In this document: one piece after another, positions 24,326 through 32,557 of the stretch | Layout: each line of letters starts with the position of its first letter | Numbering within the stretch: the stretch's first letter is position 1 | DNA from: Alphaproteobacteria bacterium 32-64-14 | GTDB taxonomy: Bacteria > Pseudomonadota > Alphaproteobacteria > Caulobacterales > Hyphomonadaceae | DNA: 64,000 nucleotides | Direction: 5' to 3' | NCBI GenBank assembly: GCA_002280725.1 | Contig: NCEM01000002.1 | Span: forward strand, 40,915-104,914 | Notes under the pieces: model-generated | The model's database searches: none | What the model saw: the letters and a program-made list of their open reading frames with translations, nothing else | What the model was told of the DNA's origin: nothing | Position numbers and translations under genes: made by a program

Positions 24326-24652
24326 CTACTTCTTCTCGGATTTGACCTGTTCGACGGCCGTTTCCATCAGCTCGGTCATCTGGCGCTGGAGCTGGTGGTC
24401 GGTGATGGCGACGCCGGCGGCGTCGAGATCGCCCTTCACCTTGCGGAAAACGTCTTCATCGCCCGGGGCTTCAAAGTCCGATTTCACGACTTCGGTGGCG
24501 TAATTCGCGGCAGCTTCGCCCGACTTGCCCAGCTTTTCGGCGGCCCACAGGCCTAACAGCTTGTTTCGGCGCGCGTTCGCCTTGAAGCGAAGCTCCTGGT
24601 CCAGGGCGAATTTGCCTTCTTCCGCCCGCTCACGCTTGTCGAAACCGCTCAC
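24326..24652 (-). CDS. DUF1476 protein, zeta-type inhibitor of F1-ATPase
   Basis: A 108-residue helical protein of the DUF1476 family, which includes the Paracoccus denitrificans zeta subunit that blocks reverse (hydrolytic) rotation of the F1Fo-ATPase. The inhibitory N-terminus SGFDKRERAEEGKFALDQEL and the following RFKANARRNKLLGLWAAEKLG are typical. The frame opens at 24688, but the family begins at SGFDKRE, encoded after a GTG at 24652 that has GGGAG 8 bases upstream; I take GTG as the start. The Fo operon is about 29 kb away in this window, the F1 operon outside it. Soluble, cytoplasmic. Confidence 0.85.
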   Translation of the reverse strand: MSGFDKRERAEEGKFALDQELRFKANARRNKLLGLWAAEKLGKSGEAAANYATEVVKSDFEAPGDEDVFRKVKGDLDAAGVAITDHQLQRQMTELMETAVEQVKSEKK

Positions 24653-24834
24653 ACTTCGTCTCCCTGGGGTCGCTTGCGCCCCGTCCATCTCATGTCGATA
24701 TAGCCCTTGGGAAGGGCCGAAAACACCCCCGCGACGATGGCATACGCGACGCCTCGCGAAGGATGGGCTAGGAACCCCTTTCCTACACGAGTCGGGGGGC
24801 GGGAAAGCCGCTATCCGGCCCAGGAGACGCGAAT

Positions 24835-25596
24835 ATGGCCAAGCGCCGGAAAATCTACGAAGGCAAGGCGAAAATCCTGTACGAGGGGCCCGAGCCGGGC
24901 ACCCTGATCCAGTATTTCAAGGATGACGCGACCGCCTTCAACAACGAGAAGCGCGCCGTGCTGGATGGCAAGGGCGTGCTGAACAACCGCATCTCCGAAT
25001 TCGTGATGACGCAGCTGAACAATATCGGCTTGCCGACGCACTTCCTGAAGCGCCTCAACATGCGCGAGCAACTGATCCGGGAAGTCGAGATCATCCCGCT
25101 CGAAGTCATCTGCCGCAACGTGGCCGCCGGCTCGATGTCGAAGCGCCTGGGCATCGAGGAGGGCACGCCGCTGCCGCGCTCGATCATCGAGTTCTGCTAC
25201 AAGAAGGATGAGCTTGGCGACCCGATGGTCACCGAGGAGCACATCACGGCGTTCAACTGGGCCACGCACCAGGAGATCGATGATATCCTCGCGATGACCT
25301 TGCGCATCAACGACTTCCTCACCGGATTGTTCGCCGGCGCGCGGATCAAGCTGGTGGATTTCAAGGTGGAGTTCGGCCGCCTGTACGAGGGCGAGATGGT
25401 TCGCACCGTGCTGGCGGACGAGATCAGCCCCGACAGCTGCCGCCTGTGGGACATGGACACGGGCGAGAAGATGGACAAGGACCGCTTCCGCCGCGACATG
25501 GGCGGCGTCACCGAGGCTTACGCCGAGGTTGCGCGCCGTCTCGGAATCATCAAGGAAGCCGGCGGGGCAGAGATCCTGTCCTTTAACGGCAAGTAG
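24835..25596 (+). CDS. purC: Phosphoribosylaminoimidazole-succinocarboxamide synthase
   Basis: SAICAR synthetase: joins aspartate to CAIR using ATP in step 8 of purine synthesis. 253 residues. N-terminal [28 protein letters not shown] is the ATP-binding beginning, [21 protein letters not shown] and [23 protein letters not shown] are the PurC signatures. The ATG at 24835 is preceded by AGGAGACGCGAAT. It is followed after 38 bases by purS. Together they start a purC-purS-(gap)-purQ group. Confidence 0.96.
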   Translation: MAKRRKIYEGKAKILYEGPEPGTLIQYFKDDATAFNNEKRAVLDGKGVLNNRISEFVMTQLNNIGLPTHFLKRLNMREQLIREVEIIPLEVICRNVAAGSMSKRLGIEEGTPLPRSIIEFCYKKDELGDPMVTEEHITAFNWATHQEIDDILAMTLRINDFLTGLFAGARIKLVDFKVEFGRLYEGEMVRTVLADEISPDSCRLWDMDTGEKMDKDRFRRDMGGVTEAYAEVARRLGIIKEAGGAEILSFNGK

Positions 25597-25634
25597 CCCG
25601 CTTCGCGGGTTGGCAACGGCAAATAGGCGATGTC

Positions 25635-25877
25635 ATGAAAGCGAAAGTCCACGTCTCGCTGAAATCCGGCGTGCTCGATCCGCAGGGCAAGGCCGTGGGC
25701 GATGCGCTCGGCCGGCTCGGGTTTTCGGAAGTCTCGGGCGTGCGCTGTGGCAAGACGATCGAGATCGAGCTTGCCGATGGCCTGTCAAAGGCCGACGCTG
25801 AAAAGCGTGTGAAAGAGATGTGCGAAAAGCTGCTCGCGAACACTGTCGTCGAACGCTACGCGATCGAGATTTCCTAG
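25635..25877 (+). CDS. purS: Phosphoribosylformylglycinamidine synthase subunit PurS
   Basis: An 80-residue small subunit of the three-part FGAM synthase (PurS-PurQ-PurL). MKAKVHVSLKSGVLDPQGKAVGDALGRLGF, then VSGVRCGKTIEIEL and CEKLLANTVVERYAIEI are standard. It bridges the glutaminase PurQ and the synthetase PurL. It lies 38 bases after purC; purQ is 2.76 kb further on rather than adjacent, and purL is not in the window. Confidence 0.95.
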   Translation: MKAKVHVSLKSGVLDPQGKAVGDALGRLGFSEVSGVRCGKTIEIELADGLSKADAEKRVKEMCEKLLANTVVERYAIEIS

Positions 25878-25924
25878 GGCGAGATCAGCTGAGACGCCGT
25901 CCCAGCTGAAATCCCGGACGCAGC

Positions 25925-26059
25925 CTACTTCGTGTCTTCAGCCGACTTGGTGACGACGTCGCCAACCGTGGCTACGTCCTTGCCGAGGCCGGCGATGGTG
26001 TTGCAGGCCGAGGCCAGCAGCGGCGCGGCGAGCATCATGGCCAGAACGATCTTGCGCAT
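25925..26059 (-). CDS. Entericidin A/B family lipoprotein
   Basis: A 44-residue lipoprotein. Signal MRKIVLAMMLAAPLLASAC with lipobox ASAC, then NTIAGLGKDVATVGDVVTKSAEDTK, the entericidin pattern (CNTxxGxGxDxxxxGxxxxxxA). RBS AGGGGAA lies 7 bases before the ATG. Entericidins are small membrane lipoproteins; the E. coli pair EcnA/EcnB was described as antidote and toxin. It lies antisense between purS and the next lipoprotein gene, which has the same N-terminal plan. Confidence 0.8.
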   Translation of the reverse strand: MRKIVLAMMLAAPLLASACNTIAGLGKDVATVGDVVTKSAEDTK

Positions 26060-26156
26060 TGGGTCTTCCCCTTGAATTCAGACGCGGAGGGGGTGCATCC
26101 CCTGTCGCCACGATACCCGCCCAGCCCGAGACTCCGCAAGGCGACACTTGTCGCGG

Positions 26157-26438
26157 CTATTGCGGCGGTACGATCGGCGCCGGCTCCTGGGGCGTATTCT
26201 GGGGCGGCGTATTCAGCGGCGGGGGCGCGCAGCCAGCGCCGTGCGTGCGCCCGTGCGCGTCGGTGGTGCAGGTTGCCGGGTCGCCCGGCGTTTGTGGCTG
26301 GGACCTGGCCTGCACGTCTGCCGCGGTGTCTGACATGGCGCCGCCCAGCGCCTGCAGATCCTGGCCGAGCCCTGAGACCATGTTGCAGCCGCCCGTGGAC
26401 GCAGCGAGCGCTATCGCAAGGATCGCAAACCTGTTCAT
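26157..26438 (-). CDS. Entericidin-like lipoprotein with Pro/His-containing tail
   Basis: A 93-residue lipoprotein: MNRFAILAIALAASTGGC signal with lipobox TGGC, then NMVSGLGQDLQALGGAMSDTAADV, which follows the entericidin core of the neighbouring gene. Unlike that gene it continues with a 45-residue low-complexity tail (CTTDAHGRTHGAGC, then PPPLNTPPQNTPQEPAPIVPPQ) containing two cysteines that could pair. It sits 98 bases upstream of the short entericidin on the same strand, a tandem pair. Function unknown. Confidence 0.65.
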   Translation of the reverse strand: MNRFAILAIALAASTGGCNMVSGLGQDLQALGGAMSDTAADVQARSQPQTPGDPATCTTDAHGRTHGAGCAPPPLNTPPQNTPQEPAPIVPPQ

Positions 26439-26519
26439 CTTCCGCTCAATCCCGATGCAGCGGCTCTGCCTGCGCCCGGAATCAGGCGAAAATCGGGTCG
26501 CTGCTTGAGTGGGAAAGCC

Positions 26520-26861
26520 ATGTCATTCGCATACTGGGCGCCTATCGCCCTGCTGATCGGGTCGAACGTGTTCATGACGATGGCCTGGTATGGTCACCTC
26601 AAGTTCAAGGATTCACCGCTGCACTGGGTGATCCTGATCAGCTGGGGCATTGCCTTCGTCGAATACTGCATGGCCGTGCCTGCCAACCGCATCGGGCACT
26701 CGGTCTATTCGGCCGCCGAACTGAAGACGATGCAGGAGGTGATCACGCTCGTCGTGTTCGCCGGGTTCTCTGTCTGGGTGCTGGGCGAACCGCTGACCTG
26801 GAAACACGCCATCGGCTTTACGCTGATCGCGGTTGGGGCGGGGGTGATTTTCTATAAGTGA
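26520..26861 (+). CDS. DMT family protein (DUF486)
   Basis: A 113-residue integral membrane protein with four predicted spans (about 4-22, 36-54, 70-90, 95-112). MSFAYWAPIALLIGSNVFMTMAWYGHLK and the ending HAIGFTLIAVGAGVIFYK match the DUF486 group of the drug/metabolite transporter superfamily, which likely dimerise. The frame opens five codons upstream at a TTG; GGGAAAG just before the ATG at 26520 supports the latter. The substrate is unknown. Confidence 0.8.
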   Translation: MSFAYWAPIALLIGSNVFMTMAWYGHLKFKDSPLHWVILISWGIAFVEYCMAVPANRIGHSVYSAAELKTMQEVITLVVFAGFSVWVLGEPLTWKHAIGFTLIAVGAGVIFYK

Positions 26862-26884
26862 GGCGAGTCCTCAGACCTCGACAT

Positions 26885-26968
26885 TCACCCGGTATGCGAC
26901 GGTAAGCGGGTGGCGCAGCCAGCGGCTATCAGGCCAGCGAGAGCAGCAGCGAAAAGCAGAAACCGCAT
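26885..26968 (-). pseudogene. Truncated lipoprotein remnant (27 codons)
   Basis: The minus strand reads MRFLLFAAALAGLIAAGC, a good lipoprotein signal, then only ATRLPSHTG and a stop. Shifting by one base after ATR reads LTVAYRVNVEV and then a stop, so this looks like the decayed start of a lipoprotein gene. No clear ribosome-binding site. A genuine 27-residue lipopeptide is the alternative. Confidence 0.3.
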
Positions 26969-27090
26969 CGCCGGGCCATGGCTCAAGAAAGCGTGGCCTT
27001 GTCAGAGCGGGCGTGTCGCGGGATGGTCAGGAAAACGGACAGGCGGAGTTTCGGTCGCGCTGATCCTTTAAGTCTCGGGAGGACTTGTTC

Positions 27091-28515
27091 ATGCTGCGCC
27101 GCACCTGTTCCGCTGCCGTATTCGCGGCAGCCTTCCTGTCCGCCTGCGTCTACGCGCCAGAGACGCCGCAGGCGTCCGCACCCGCAAGTCATACGCAGAT
27201 GTCAGGCGCCGACATCCGGGCGCACGTCGCCGCCGCAATGGCGAGCCATCACGAGGCAAAGCCCGTCGCGCCGCGCAATCTGTCCGTCACCGCCTCGCCG
27301 GAGTCGCTCGGCTTCGACAGCGGCCGCCTGAAACGGCTCGATGACTACATGGCTGGCGTCGTCAGCTCGGGCCGCGTCGCGGGCATGACCACGCTGCTTG
27401 CGCGTCATGGGCAAATCGTCTCGTTCAACACTTGGGGCAAGTCCAGCATCGAGGCCAACACGCCCATCGCGAAGGACTCCATCTTCCGCATCTATTCGAT
27501 GACCAAGCCGGTCACCGGCGTCGCCATGATGATCCTGTTCGAGCAGGGCAAATGGCGGCTCGACGATCCGGTCACGCGCTACGTGCCGGAGTTCAAGGGC
27601 CTGCGCGTCGTGAAGTCGATCAACAAGGATGGCTCGCTCGTCCTCGAAGACATGGTCCGCCCGCCCACCATGCGCGAGATCATGAGCCACACGGCCGGCT
27701 TCGGCTACGGCCTCGCCGAGGAGCACCCGGTCGACAAGCTCTATCGCCAAAAGGCGGTTCTCTCCGCGCCAAATCTGCAAGAGATGATCAATCGCACCGC
27801 GACCATACCGCTGATGTTCCAGCCGGGCACGAACTGGTCGTACTCGTCCTCCGTCGATATCCAGGGCTACATCATCGAGAAGCTGTCGGGCCAGACGCTC
27901 GGCGCCTTCATGGCCGACCACATCTTCAAGCCGCTGAAGATGCCCGACACGGCCTTCTACACCGGCGCTGACAAGGCGAGCCGCCTCGCCGCCGTCTATG
28001 TCTTCGACCGCGATCAGGGCAAGATTGTCGAGGCTAAGGAACTCTTCGGCGTCGCCATGCCGGACTACGCGAAGCCGCCGGCCAATGAATCCGGCGGCGG
28101 CGGCCTCGTCTCCACCACGATGGATTATGCCCGCTTCAGCCAGATGCTCGCCAATGGCGGCGAGCTGGATGGCGTGCGTATCCTTGCGCCGGCCACGGTC
28201 GAGCTGATGGGGACGAACGTCATTCCGAAAAACGTGCTGGTGAGCTCCAACGGCACCAGCGTCACGCGCTTCAACGAGGCGGTGGGCTTCGGGCTCGATT
28301 TCCAGGTCGCAACGGATGCCCGCGCTTCGGGCTCGCTGCAGGGCGATGGCTCGATCAGCTGGGGCGGGGCGGCGGGAACGTGGTTCTGGGTCGATCCCAC
28401 GAACGACCTGATCTTCGTCGGCATGATCCAGCGCATGGGCGGCACGGGCGGGGACGATCTTGGCACGATGGCGCGGACGCTGACCTATCAGGCGCTGGTC
28501 CACCCGGAGAAGTAG
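27091..28515 (+). CDS. Serine hydrolase, class C beta-lactamase family lipoprotein
   Basis: A 474-residue penicillin-binding-fold hydrolase, membrane-anchored and periplasmic (signal MLRRTCSAAVFAAAFLSAC, lipid Cys19). Catalytic motifs: SMTK (SxxK) in IFRIYSMTKPVTGVAMM, YSS in NWSYSSSVDIQGYI, and WGGAAG in place of KTG near the end. This set is that of EstB-like esterases and D-aminopeptidase-like proteins rather than true beta-lactamases, so esterase or peptidase action is likelier. The ATG at 27091 has GGGAGGA 8 bases upstream; a TTG at 27085 is in frame but too close. Monocistronic, lying between purS and purQ. Confidence 0.85.
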   Translation: MLRRTCSAAVFAAAFLSACVYAPETPQASAPASHTQMSGADIRAHVAAAMASHHEAKPVAPRNLSVTASPESLGFDSGRLKRLDDYMAGVVSSGRVAGMTTLLARHGQIVSFNTWGKSSIEANTPIAKDSIFRIYSMTKPVTGVAMMILFEQGKWRLDDPVTRYVPEFKGLRVVKSINKDGSLVLEDMVRPPTMREIMSHTAGFGYGLAEEHPVDKLYRQKAVLSAPNLQEMINRTATIPLMFQPGTNWSYSSSVDIQGYIIEKLSGQTLGAFMADHIFKPLKMPDTAFYTGADKASRLAAVYVFDRDQGKIVEAKELFGVAMPDYAKPPANESGGGGLVSTTMDYARFSQMLANGGELDGVRILAPATVELMGTNVIPKNVLVSSNGTSVTRFNEAVGFGLDFQVATDARASGSLQGDGSISWGGAAGTWFWVDPTNDLIFVGMIQRMGGTGGDDLGTMARTLTYQALVHPEK

Positions 28516-28542
28516 GCTTCAGGCAGCCCTTCAGACAGTCCT

Positions 28543-28577
28543 GAGGGCCCGGAAACGCTGGCCGTTTCCGGGCCCTC
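28543..28577. terminator. 15-bp stem-loop after the serine hydrolase gene
   Basis: GAGGGCCCGGAAACG (28543-28557), loop CTGGC, CGTTTCCGGGCCCTC (28563-28577): a perfect stem 28 bases after the stop. There is no U-run, so it may be an RNA-stabilising stem or a Rho-assisted stop ahead of purQ. Confidence 0.55.
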
Positions 28578-28638
28578 GCGACTCGGCCGGAAACCTGCTA
28601 GAGGCGCGCGCACAGGCTGTCTCCCAACGGAAATGTGC

Positions 28639-29301
28639 ATGAAATCCGCCGTCATCGTCTTCCCGGGTTCCAACTGCGACCGCGATGCGCAAACCGCGCT
28701 GCGCCAGGTCACGGGGGCCGAGCCGGCGATGGTCTGGCACAAGGATGGCGCGCTGCCGGATGGGCTGGATCTCATCGTCCTGCCGGGTGGTTTTTCGTAT
28801 GGCGATTATCTCCGCTCGGGAGCCATGGCGGCGGCGTCGCCCATCGGCGATGCCGTGCGCGCGCACGCGGCGCGTGGCGGCTATGTGCTGGCGATCTGCA
28901 ATGGCTTTCAGGTGGCGACCGAGATGGGCCTGCTGCCCGGCGCGCTGCTGCGCAACGCTTCGTTGAATTTCTGCTGCCGTCCGCAGAAGCTGTCGATCGC
29001 GACGAACTCGTCCGTCTACACCGCCGCCTACAAGGATCAGAGCGAGGTCGTGTTCCCCATCGCGCACCATGACGGCAACTACTTCGCTGACGCCGCCACG
29101 CTGGATCGTCTCGAAGGCGAGGGGCGCGTGGCGTTCCGCTATGTCGGCAATCCCAACGGCTCGGCGCGCGACATTGCGGGCATCCTGTCCGAGAACGGCC
29201 GCGTGCTTGGCATGATGCCCCACCCTGAGCGCGCGATGGCGGGCCAGGAAGGCGGCAATGACGGCGTGCGCCTGTTCGAGAGCGTTCTGGCGGCTGCGTG
29301 A
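28639..29301 (+). CDS. purQ: Phosphoribosylformylglycinamidine synthase subunit PurQ
   Basis: Glutaminase of FGAM synthase, supplying ammonia to PurL. 220 residues; class I amidotransferase fold with nucleophile Cys87 in [23 protein letters not shown] before it, and the His/Glu of the triad in MMPHPERAM. An ATG two codons upstream (28633) is in frame; GGAA 8 bases before 28639 favours the latter and [16 protein letters not shown] is the family beginning. The gene is separated from purS by 2.76 kb and from purL, which is not seen. Confidence 0.95.
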   Translation: MKSAVIVFPGSNCDRDAQTALRQVTGAEPAMVWHKDGALPDGLDLIVLPGGFSYGDYLRSGAMAAASPIGDAVRAHAARGGYVLAICNGFQVATEMGLLPGALLRNASLNFCCRPQKLSIATNSSVYTAAYKDQSEVVFPIAHHDGNYFADAATLDRLEGEGRVAFRYVGNPNGSARDIAGILSENGRVLGMMPHPERAMAGQEGGNDGVRLFESVLAAA

Positions 29302-29389
29302 CTTGTCGCTCGCCCCTCGCGCGTGGAGCATTGAAACCGGCCCCGTCCCGGCGCGTTATGGCCTGTCAGCTCGTTTGAGAGGCCTGTCC

Positions 29390-29785
29390 ATGCGTTTCCT
29401 GTCCGTGCGCTTTCTGGCCCTGTCGGTGGCCGCAGCCCCTGCAACCTCAGGCGCACTCGCCCAGCAGGTGGGCATGATCGGCCCGTCCTTCGCGCCATCG
29501 GCCGTGCGCGAGCAGAATTTCGATGCGGTTTTCGAGGTGAAGGTGACCACGATGCCGTCGACGCCGGTGCTGTGGAACCAGACGCCGGATGCGCGTTGGG
29601 ACGCTGTGGTCTGCAACGCCAGCAAGGCTGGCCGGGGCGCGGTGAAGGCCGAGCCGACCGCGCGCTGGGGCTATCTCGACCCCGGCGTGTGCACGATGTT
29701 CTCGTCCGTGAAGGATCTCGAACTCGCCACCGTCGATGCCGACAAGGAGTGGACCGCCAAGGTCTACCTGCGCGCGCGCCGCTAG
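29390..29785 (+). CDS. Hypothetical exported protein
   Basis: A 131-residue protein I do not recognise. The signal peptide MRFLSVRFLALSVAAAPATSGALAQ is preceded by GAGAGG; the mature part (about 106 residues) contains VFEVKVTTMPSTPVLWNQTPDARWDAVVCNASKAGRG and two cysteines (in VVCNAS and GVCTMF) that could form a disulfide. The composition suggests a compact beta-rich periplasmic protein. The longer open frame from 29258 overlaps the end of purQ and is not used. It lies 88 bases after purQ and 63 before a hydrolase gene on the same strand. Confidence 0.6.
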   Translation: MRFLSVRFLALSVAAAPATSGALAQQVGMIGPSFAPSAVREQNFDAVFEVKVTTMPSTPVLWNQTPDARWDAVVCNASKAGRGAVKAEPTARWGYLDPGVCTMFSSVKDLELATVDADKEWTAKVYLRARR

Positions 29786-29848
29786 CTCACACCGCTGAAC
29801 CAACTTGCGGCCGCGTGCGTACACCGCGCGGGGCGGTTGCGAGGCGTC

Positions 29849-30775
29849 ATGAGAGCTGCTTTGAAACTGGCCATCGTTGCAAGCGCGATTGCGGCAAGCG
29901 CCGGCCTTGGCGCGTGCGCAAGCTATCCCAGTGCCGGACCAGACATGAAGTTCGTCGAAGCTGCAGGCGTGAAAACGCACATCCAGACATGGGGCGCGGG
30001 CGGTTCCGTCCTGCTCATCCATGGCGCGTCCTCCCACATCGGGACGTGGGAGCCGACCATCGTGCCGATGCTCAAGGATCGCTACCTTGTCGCGGCGTAT
30101 GATCGTCCGGGCATGGGCTACACCACCGACAGGCCGCAAGGCTCGGACACGCTGGCGCTGCAGGCGAACGTCGCAGCAGGCGTGATCGAACAGCTTGACC
30201 TCAAGAAGCCGGTCATCGTGGCGCACTCATGGGGCGGCGCTGTCGCGCTGCGTCTTGCGCTCGACCGGCCAGATCTTGTCGGCGGCCTCGTGCTGATCGC
30301 ACCGGTGGCCTACGAATGGCCTGGCGGCGTCGACTGGTACAATTACTGGTCCGCCAATCCGGTTTCGGGCTGGCTGTTCAACAATGTCATCGCTCAGCCG
30401 TTTGCCGGAACATCGGTGAAGAGCGGCATGGCGGGCGCCTTCGCTCCCAGCGCGCCGCCGGATGGCTGGCTTGAAGCTGCGCGTGTGTCGCTTGCGGCGC
30501 GGCCGGAATCGCTTCGGGCGAATGGCGAAGATCTCGTGGCTGCCAAGCGCGAAGTGACCGCGCAGCAGGCGCGCTATGCGGAGATCAAGATGCCCGTCGC
30601 GATCCTCGTCGGCGACGGCGACCGTGTGGTCAGCCCCACGATCCACGCGATGCATCTCGCGCAGGTCTTGCCGCATGCGCGTATCGAAGTGCTACGCAAT
30701 GTTGGCCACCTGCCGCACGAGGCGTCGCCCGGGGCCTTCCGCAAGCTGTTCGACTGGGTCGAAGGCGCGAAATAG
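29849..30775 (+). CDS. Alpha/beta hydrolase lipoprotein
   Basis: A 308-residue serine hydrolase. N-terminal signal ending GLGAC is a lipobox, giving a membrane-anchored periplasmic enzyme. Fold landmarks: oxyanion LLIHGASSHIGTWEP, nucleophile Ser in VAHSWGGAVALRL, acid Asp in LVGDGDRVV, His in NVGHLPHEASP. The frame opens four codons earlier at a TTG; the ATG at 29849 preceded by GAGGC is preferred. Substrate not predictable (esterase, lipase or C-C hydrolase all possible). Confidence 0.83.
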   Translation: MRAALKLAIVASAIAASAGLGACASYPSAGPDMKFVEAAGVKTHIQTWGAGGSVLLIHGASSHIGTWEPTIVPMLKDRYLVAAYDRPGMGYTTDRPQGSDTLALQANVAAGVIEQLDLKKPVIVAHSWGGAVALRLALDRPDLVGGLVLIAPVAYEWPGGVDWYNYWSANPVSGWLFNNVIAQPFAGTSVKSGMAGAFAPSAPPDGWLEAARVSLAARPESLRANGEDLVAAKREVTAQQARYAEIKMPVAILVGDGDRVVSPTIHAMHLAQVLPHARIEVLRNVGHLPHEASPGAFRKLFDWVEGAK

Positions 30776-30799
30776 GCGCGACACATCCGTCCGTATAGC

Positions 30800-30827
30800 T
30801 TGCCAACGTTGGGTCTGTGCCTATCTA
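30800..30827 (+). promoter_or_regulatory. Promoter of the Dps gene
   Basis: TTGCCA (30800-30805), 16-base spacer, TATCTA (30822-30827), followed by a short leader carrying AGGAGA before the ATG at 30854. Matches a sigma-70 type promoter; no OxyR-like site was recognised. Confidence 0.45.
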
Positions 30828-30853
30828 GAAATGCGTCCGCACAGGAGACCCGC

Positions 30854-31321
30854 ATGGCCATCGACATCGGCATTGAGACGAAAGCCCGCAAGAAAATCGT
30901 CGGCGCGCTGGAGCAGGTGCTGGGCGATACGTACGGCCTCTATCTCAAGACGCACGGCTATCACTGGAACGTCGAAGGCCCGATGTTCAATACGCTGCAC
31001 CTGATGTTCGAGGCGCAGTACAACGATCTCTGGTTATCGATGGACCTGATTGCAGAGCGCATCCGCTCGCTGGGCGAATACGCGCCGCTGGGCGAGAACA
31101 TCGGCGCGAAGTCACAACTGACGGGCGACAAGACGGTGCCCGCCGCCGAGAAGATGATCGCCAATCTGGTCAGCGGCAACGAATTGCTGGCCCGCTCCGC
31201 GCGCGGCGCGCTCAAGGCAGCGGAGGAAGCTGGCGATCAGGCAACGGCAGACCTGATGACCCAGCGTGTGGCCGTCGCCGAGAAAACGGCGTGGATGCTG
31301 CGGTCGATGGCGGCGAAGTAG
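30854..31321 (+). CDS. dps: Dps family ferritin-like DNA-protecting protein
   Basis: A 155-residue four-helix ferritin-like protein forming 12-subunit cages that oxidise and store iron and protect DNA under oxidative stress. The inter-subunit ferroxidase site is visible: His and His in KTHGYHWNVEGPMF, then Asp/Glu in FEAQYNDLWLSMDLIAERIRSLG. The N-terminus (AIDIGIETKARKKIVGALEQ) carries lysines and arginine suited to DNA contact. AGGAGACCCGC precedes the ATG at 30854; upstream codons in the longer frame are not family-like. An own promoter is visible at 30800-30827. Confidence 0.92.
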   Translation: MAIDIGIETKARKKIVGALEQVLGDTYGLYLKTHGYHWNVEGPMFNTLHLMFEAQYNDLWLSMDLIAERIRSLGEYAPLGENIGAKSQLTGDKTVPAAEKMIANLVSGNELLARSARGALKAAEEAGDQATADLMTQRVAVAEKTAWMLRSMAAK

Positions 31322-31324
31322 CGT

Positions 31325-31852
31325 TCAGAGAGCCGGCGTGCCGGGCTGTGCAACCGGCTTGAAGTGCCAGCGTTGCTGCGTCATCTCGAAATTGTTCACG
31401 CGAACGACTTCCGCGATTATGCCGCCTTCGCCATCGGATGCGTAGCTGACGGTGAGGCCTTTTTCCTTGCTGCGGAAGGTGATGCGCCCCGGCTCGATGC
31501 TCTCCATCGGCGTGAAGCTCCACTTCATCCCCGAGCGGGTGTTGGCGACATCGAGACCGTAGACGCCATCCGCGTTGGGCCCGATGCGGTGATACTCGGT
31601 ATAGGCCTTGTCGGCACCCAGCGTGGTCAGTGCGGTTCCTGTCACGACGCCATTCACCGGACCAAGGAAGGCCTCGAAGGTCTGGCTGCCATCCGCGTTG
31701 GTGTGGACGCGCGTGCCCTGCATCCACGCAAGAGAGGCTGCCTCGTCAGGGATCATCGCCGGTGTCGTCTGGCCGCCGGGCGTTGGCGGTTGCGCGATGG
31801 CGGTGGAGCAGAGCAGGCCTGCGGCCATGGCTGTCGCGAGCATGCGGATCAT
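31325..31852 (-). CDS. DUF6265-like exported protein
   Basis: A 175-residue secreted protein. Signal MIRMLATAMAAGLLCSTAIAQ, then a lipocalin-like domain starting LAWMQGTRVHTNADGSQTFEAFLGPVNGVVTGTAL, which resembles the DUF6265 pattern (LAWLxGxW, EEHWxxPxGGxMxG), though here the usual tryptophans and acidic residues are partly replaced. C-terminal NNFEMTQQRWHFKPV. GGGGGAA lies before the ATG at 31852; a GTG five codons upstream is not used. It converges with dps. Function unknown. Confidence 0.6.
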   Translation of the reverse strand: MIRMLATAMAAGLLCSTAIAQPPTPGGQTTPAMIPDEAASLAWMQGTRVHTNADGSQTFEAFLGPVNGVVTGTALTTLGADKAYTEYHRIGPNADGVYGLDVANTRSGMKWSFTPMESIEPGRITFRSKEKGLTVSYASDGEGGIIAEVVRVNNFEMTQQRWHFKPVAQPGTPAL

Positions 31853-31911
31853 CGACGTTTCCCCCACTCTTCTCCAGCATGGCTAGTGCCGTTCAGGGGA
31901 AAGCCTAACCC

Positions 31912-32547
31912 TCAGCCTCCGCCTGCGCCAGCCTTCATGCCCAGCAGGAGCGCGGGGTCGGGGGAGATCGCCAGCCAGCGTTCCTTTTCGCTGCGCTTGC
32001 ACACGCCGGGATAATCGCCCCTGGCGCTGCCGATATCGAGGATGATCTGGAAATGCAGATGCGGCGACCAGCCGCCATTCTCGCGCTTCGTGCCCAGCTC
32101 GCCGATCTTCTCGCCCGCCATGAAAGCCGTGCCGGGCTTGAGGCCCTTGAGGCTGTCACGCGAGAGATGGCCGTAGAGCGTATGGAAGGTGAGCCCCGGC
32201 GCGGGCGTGTGCTCCAGGATGATCGTCGGGCCGTAGTCGCCCGGCTGGTCGTTGATGCGCGAGGAATGCACGCGCGCATTCAGCGGCGTGATAACCTCGG
32301 CGCCCGGTGGCCCGAACACGTCGATGCCCAGATGCACGGAGCGTGGTTCATCGCCCTCGGGCGCGAATAGCGCTTGCGTGTAAACGCTGCGATCCTCGCC
32401 ATAGCCGCCCGCGCGCAGGGGCTCGCCGGGCCGCACGTCGGGCGCATCGAGCTTGCCCGGCAGCGCGGCGGCAAGGCCCGGCACCACTTCGATGCCGGTC
32501 GGCCGTTGTTTCGCGATCCACGCGGCGTAGGCGTCTGCCTTGCTCAT
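31912..32547 (-). CDS. M23 family metallopeptidase domain protein
   Basis: A 211-residue protein with a LytM/M23 zinc-peptidase domain, the fold of peptidoglycan endopeptidases. Ligands: His and Asp in SVHLGIDVFGPPG, then YGHLSRDSL and the HxH in SPHLHFQI. No signal peptide is visible with the ATG at 32547 (MSKADAYAAWIAKQRP); the longer frame from 32652 starts inside the neighbouring gene and lacks one too, so a cytoplasmic location must be considered, unusual for a cell-wall enzyme. In some related proteins this domain is fused to or paired with aminotransferases. Ten bases downstream of the preceding minus-strand gene, so co-transcribed. Confidence 0.78.
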   Translation of the reverse strand: MSKADAYAAWIAKQRPTGIEVVPGLAAALPGKLDAPDVRPGEPLRAGGYGEDRSVYTQALFAPEGDEPRSVHLGIDVFGPPGAEVITPLNARVHSSRINDQPGDYGPTIILEHTPAPGLTFHTLYGHLSRDSLKGLKPGTAFMAGEKIGELGTKRENGGWSPHLHFQIILDIGSARGDYPGVCKRSEKERWLAISPDPALLLGMKAGAGGG

Positions 32548-32557
32548 ATCTGTTGCC

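Noticed and set aside
27202..28503. Minus-strand frame of 433 codons opposite the serine hydrolase
   Set aside because: Shadow; the plus-strand product has the SxxK and YxS motifs and a lipoprotein signal.
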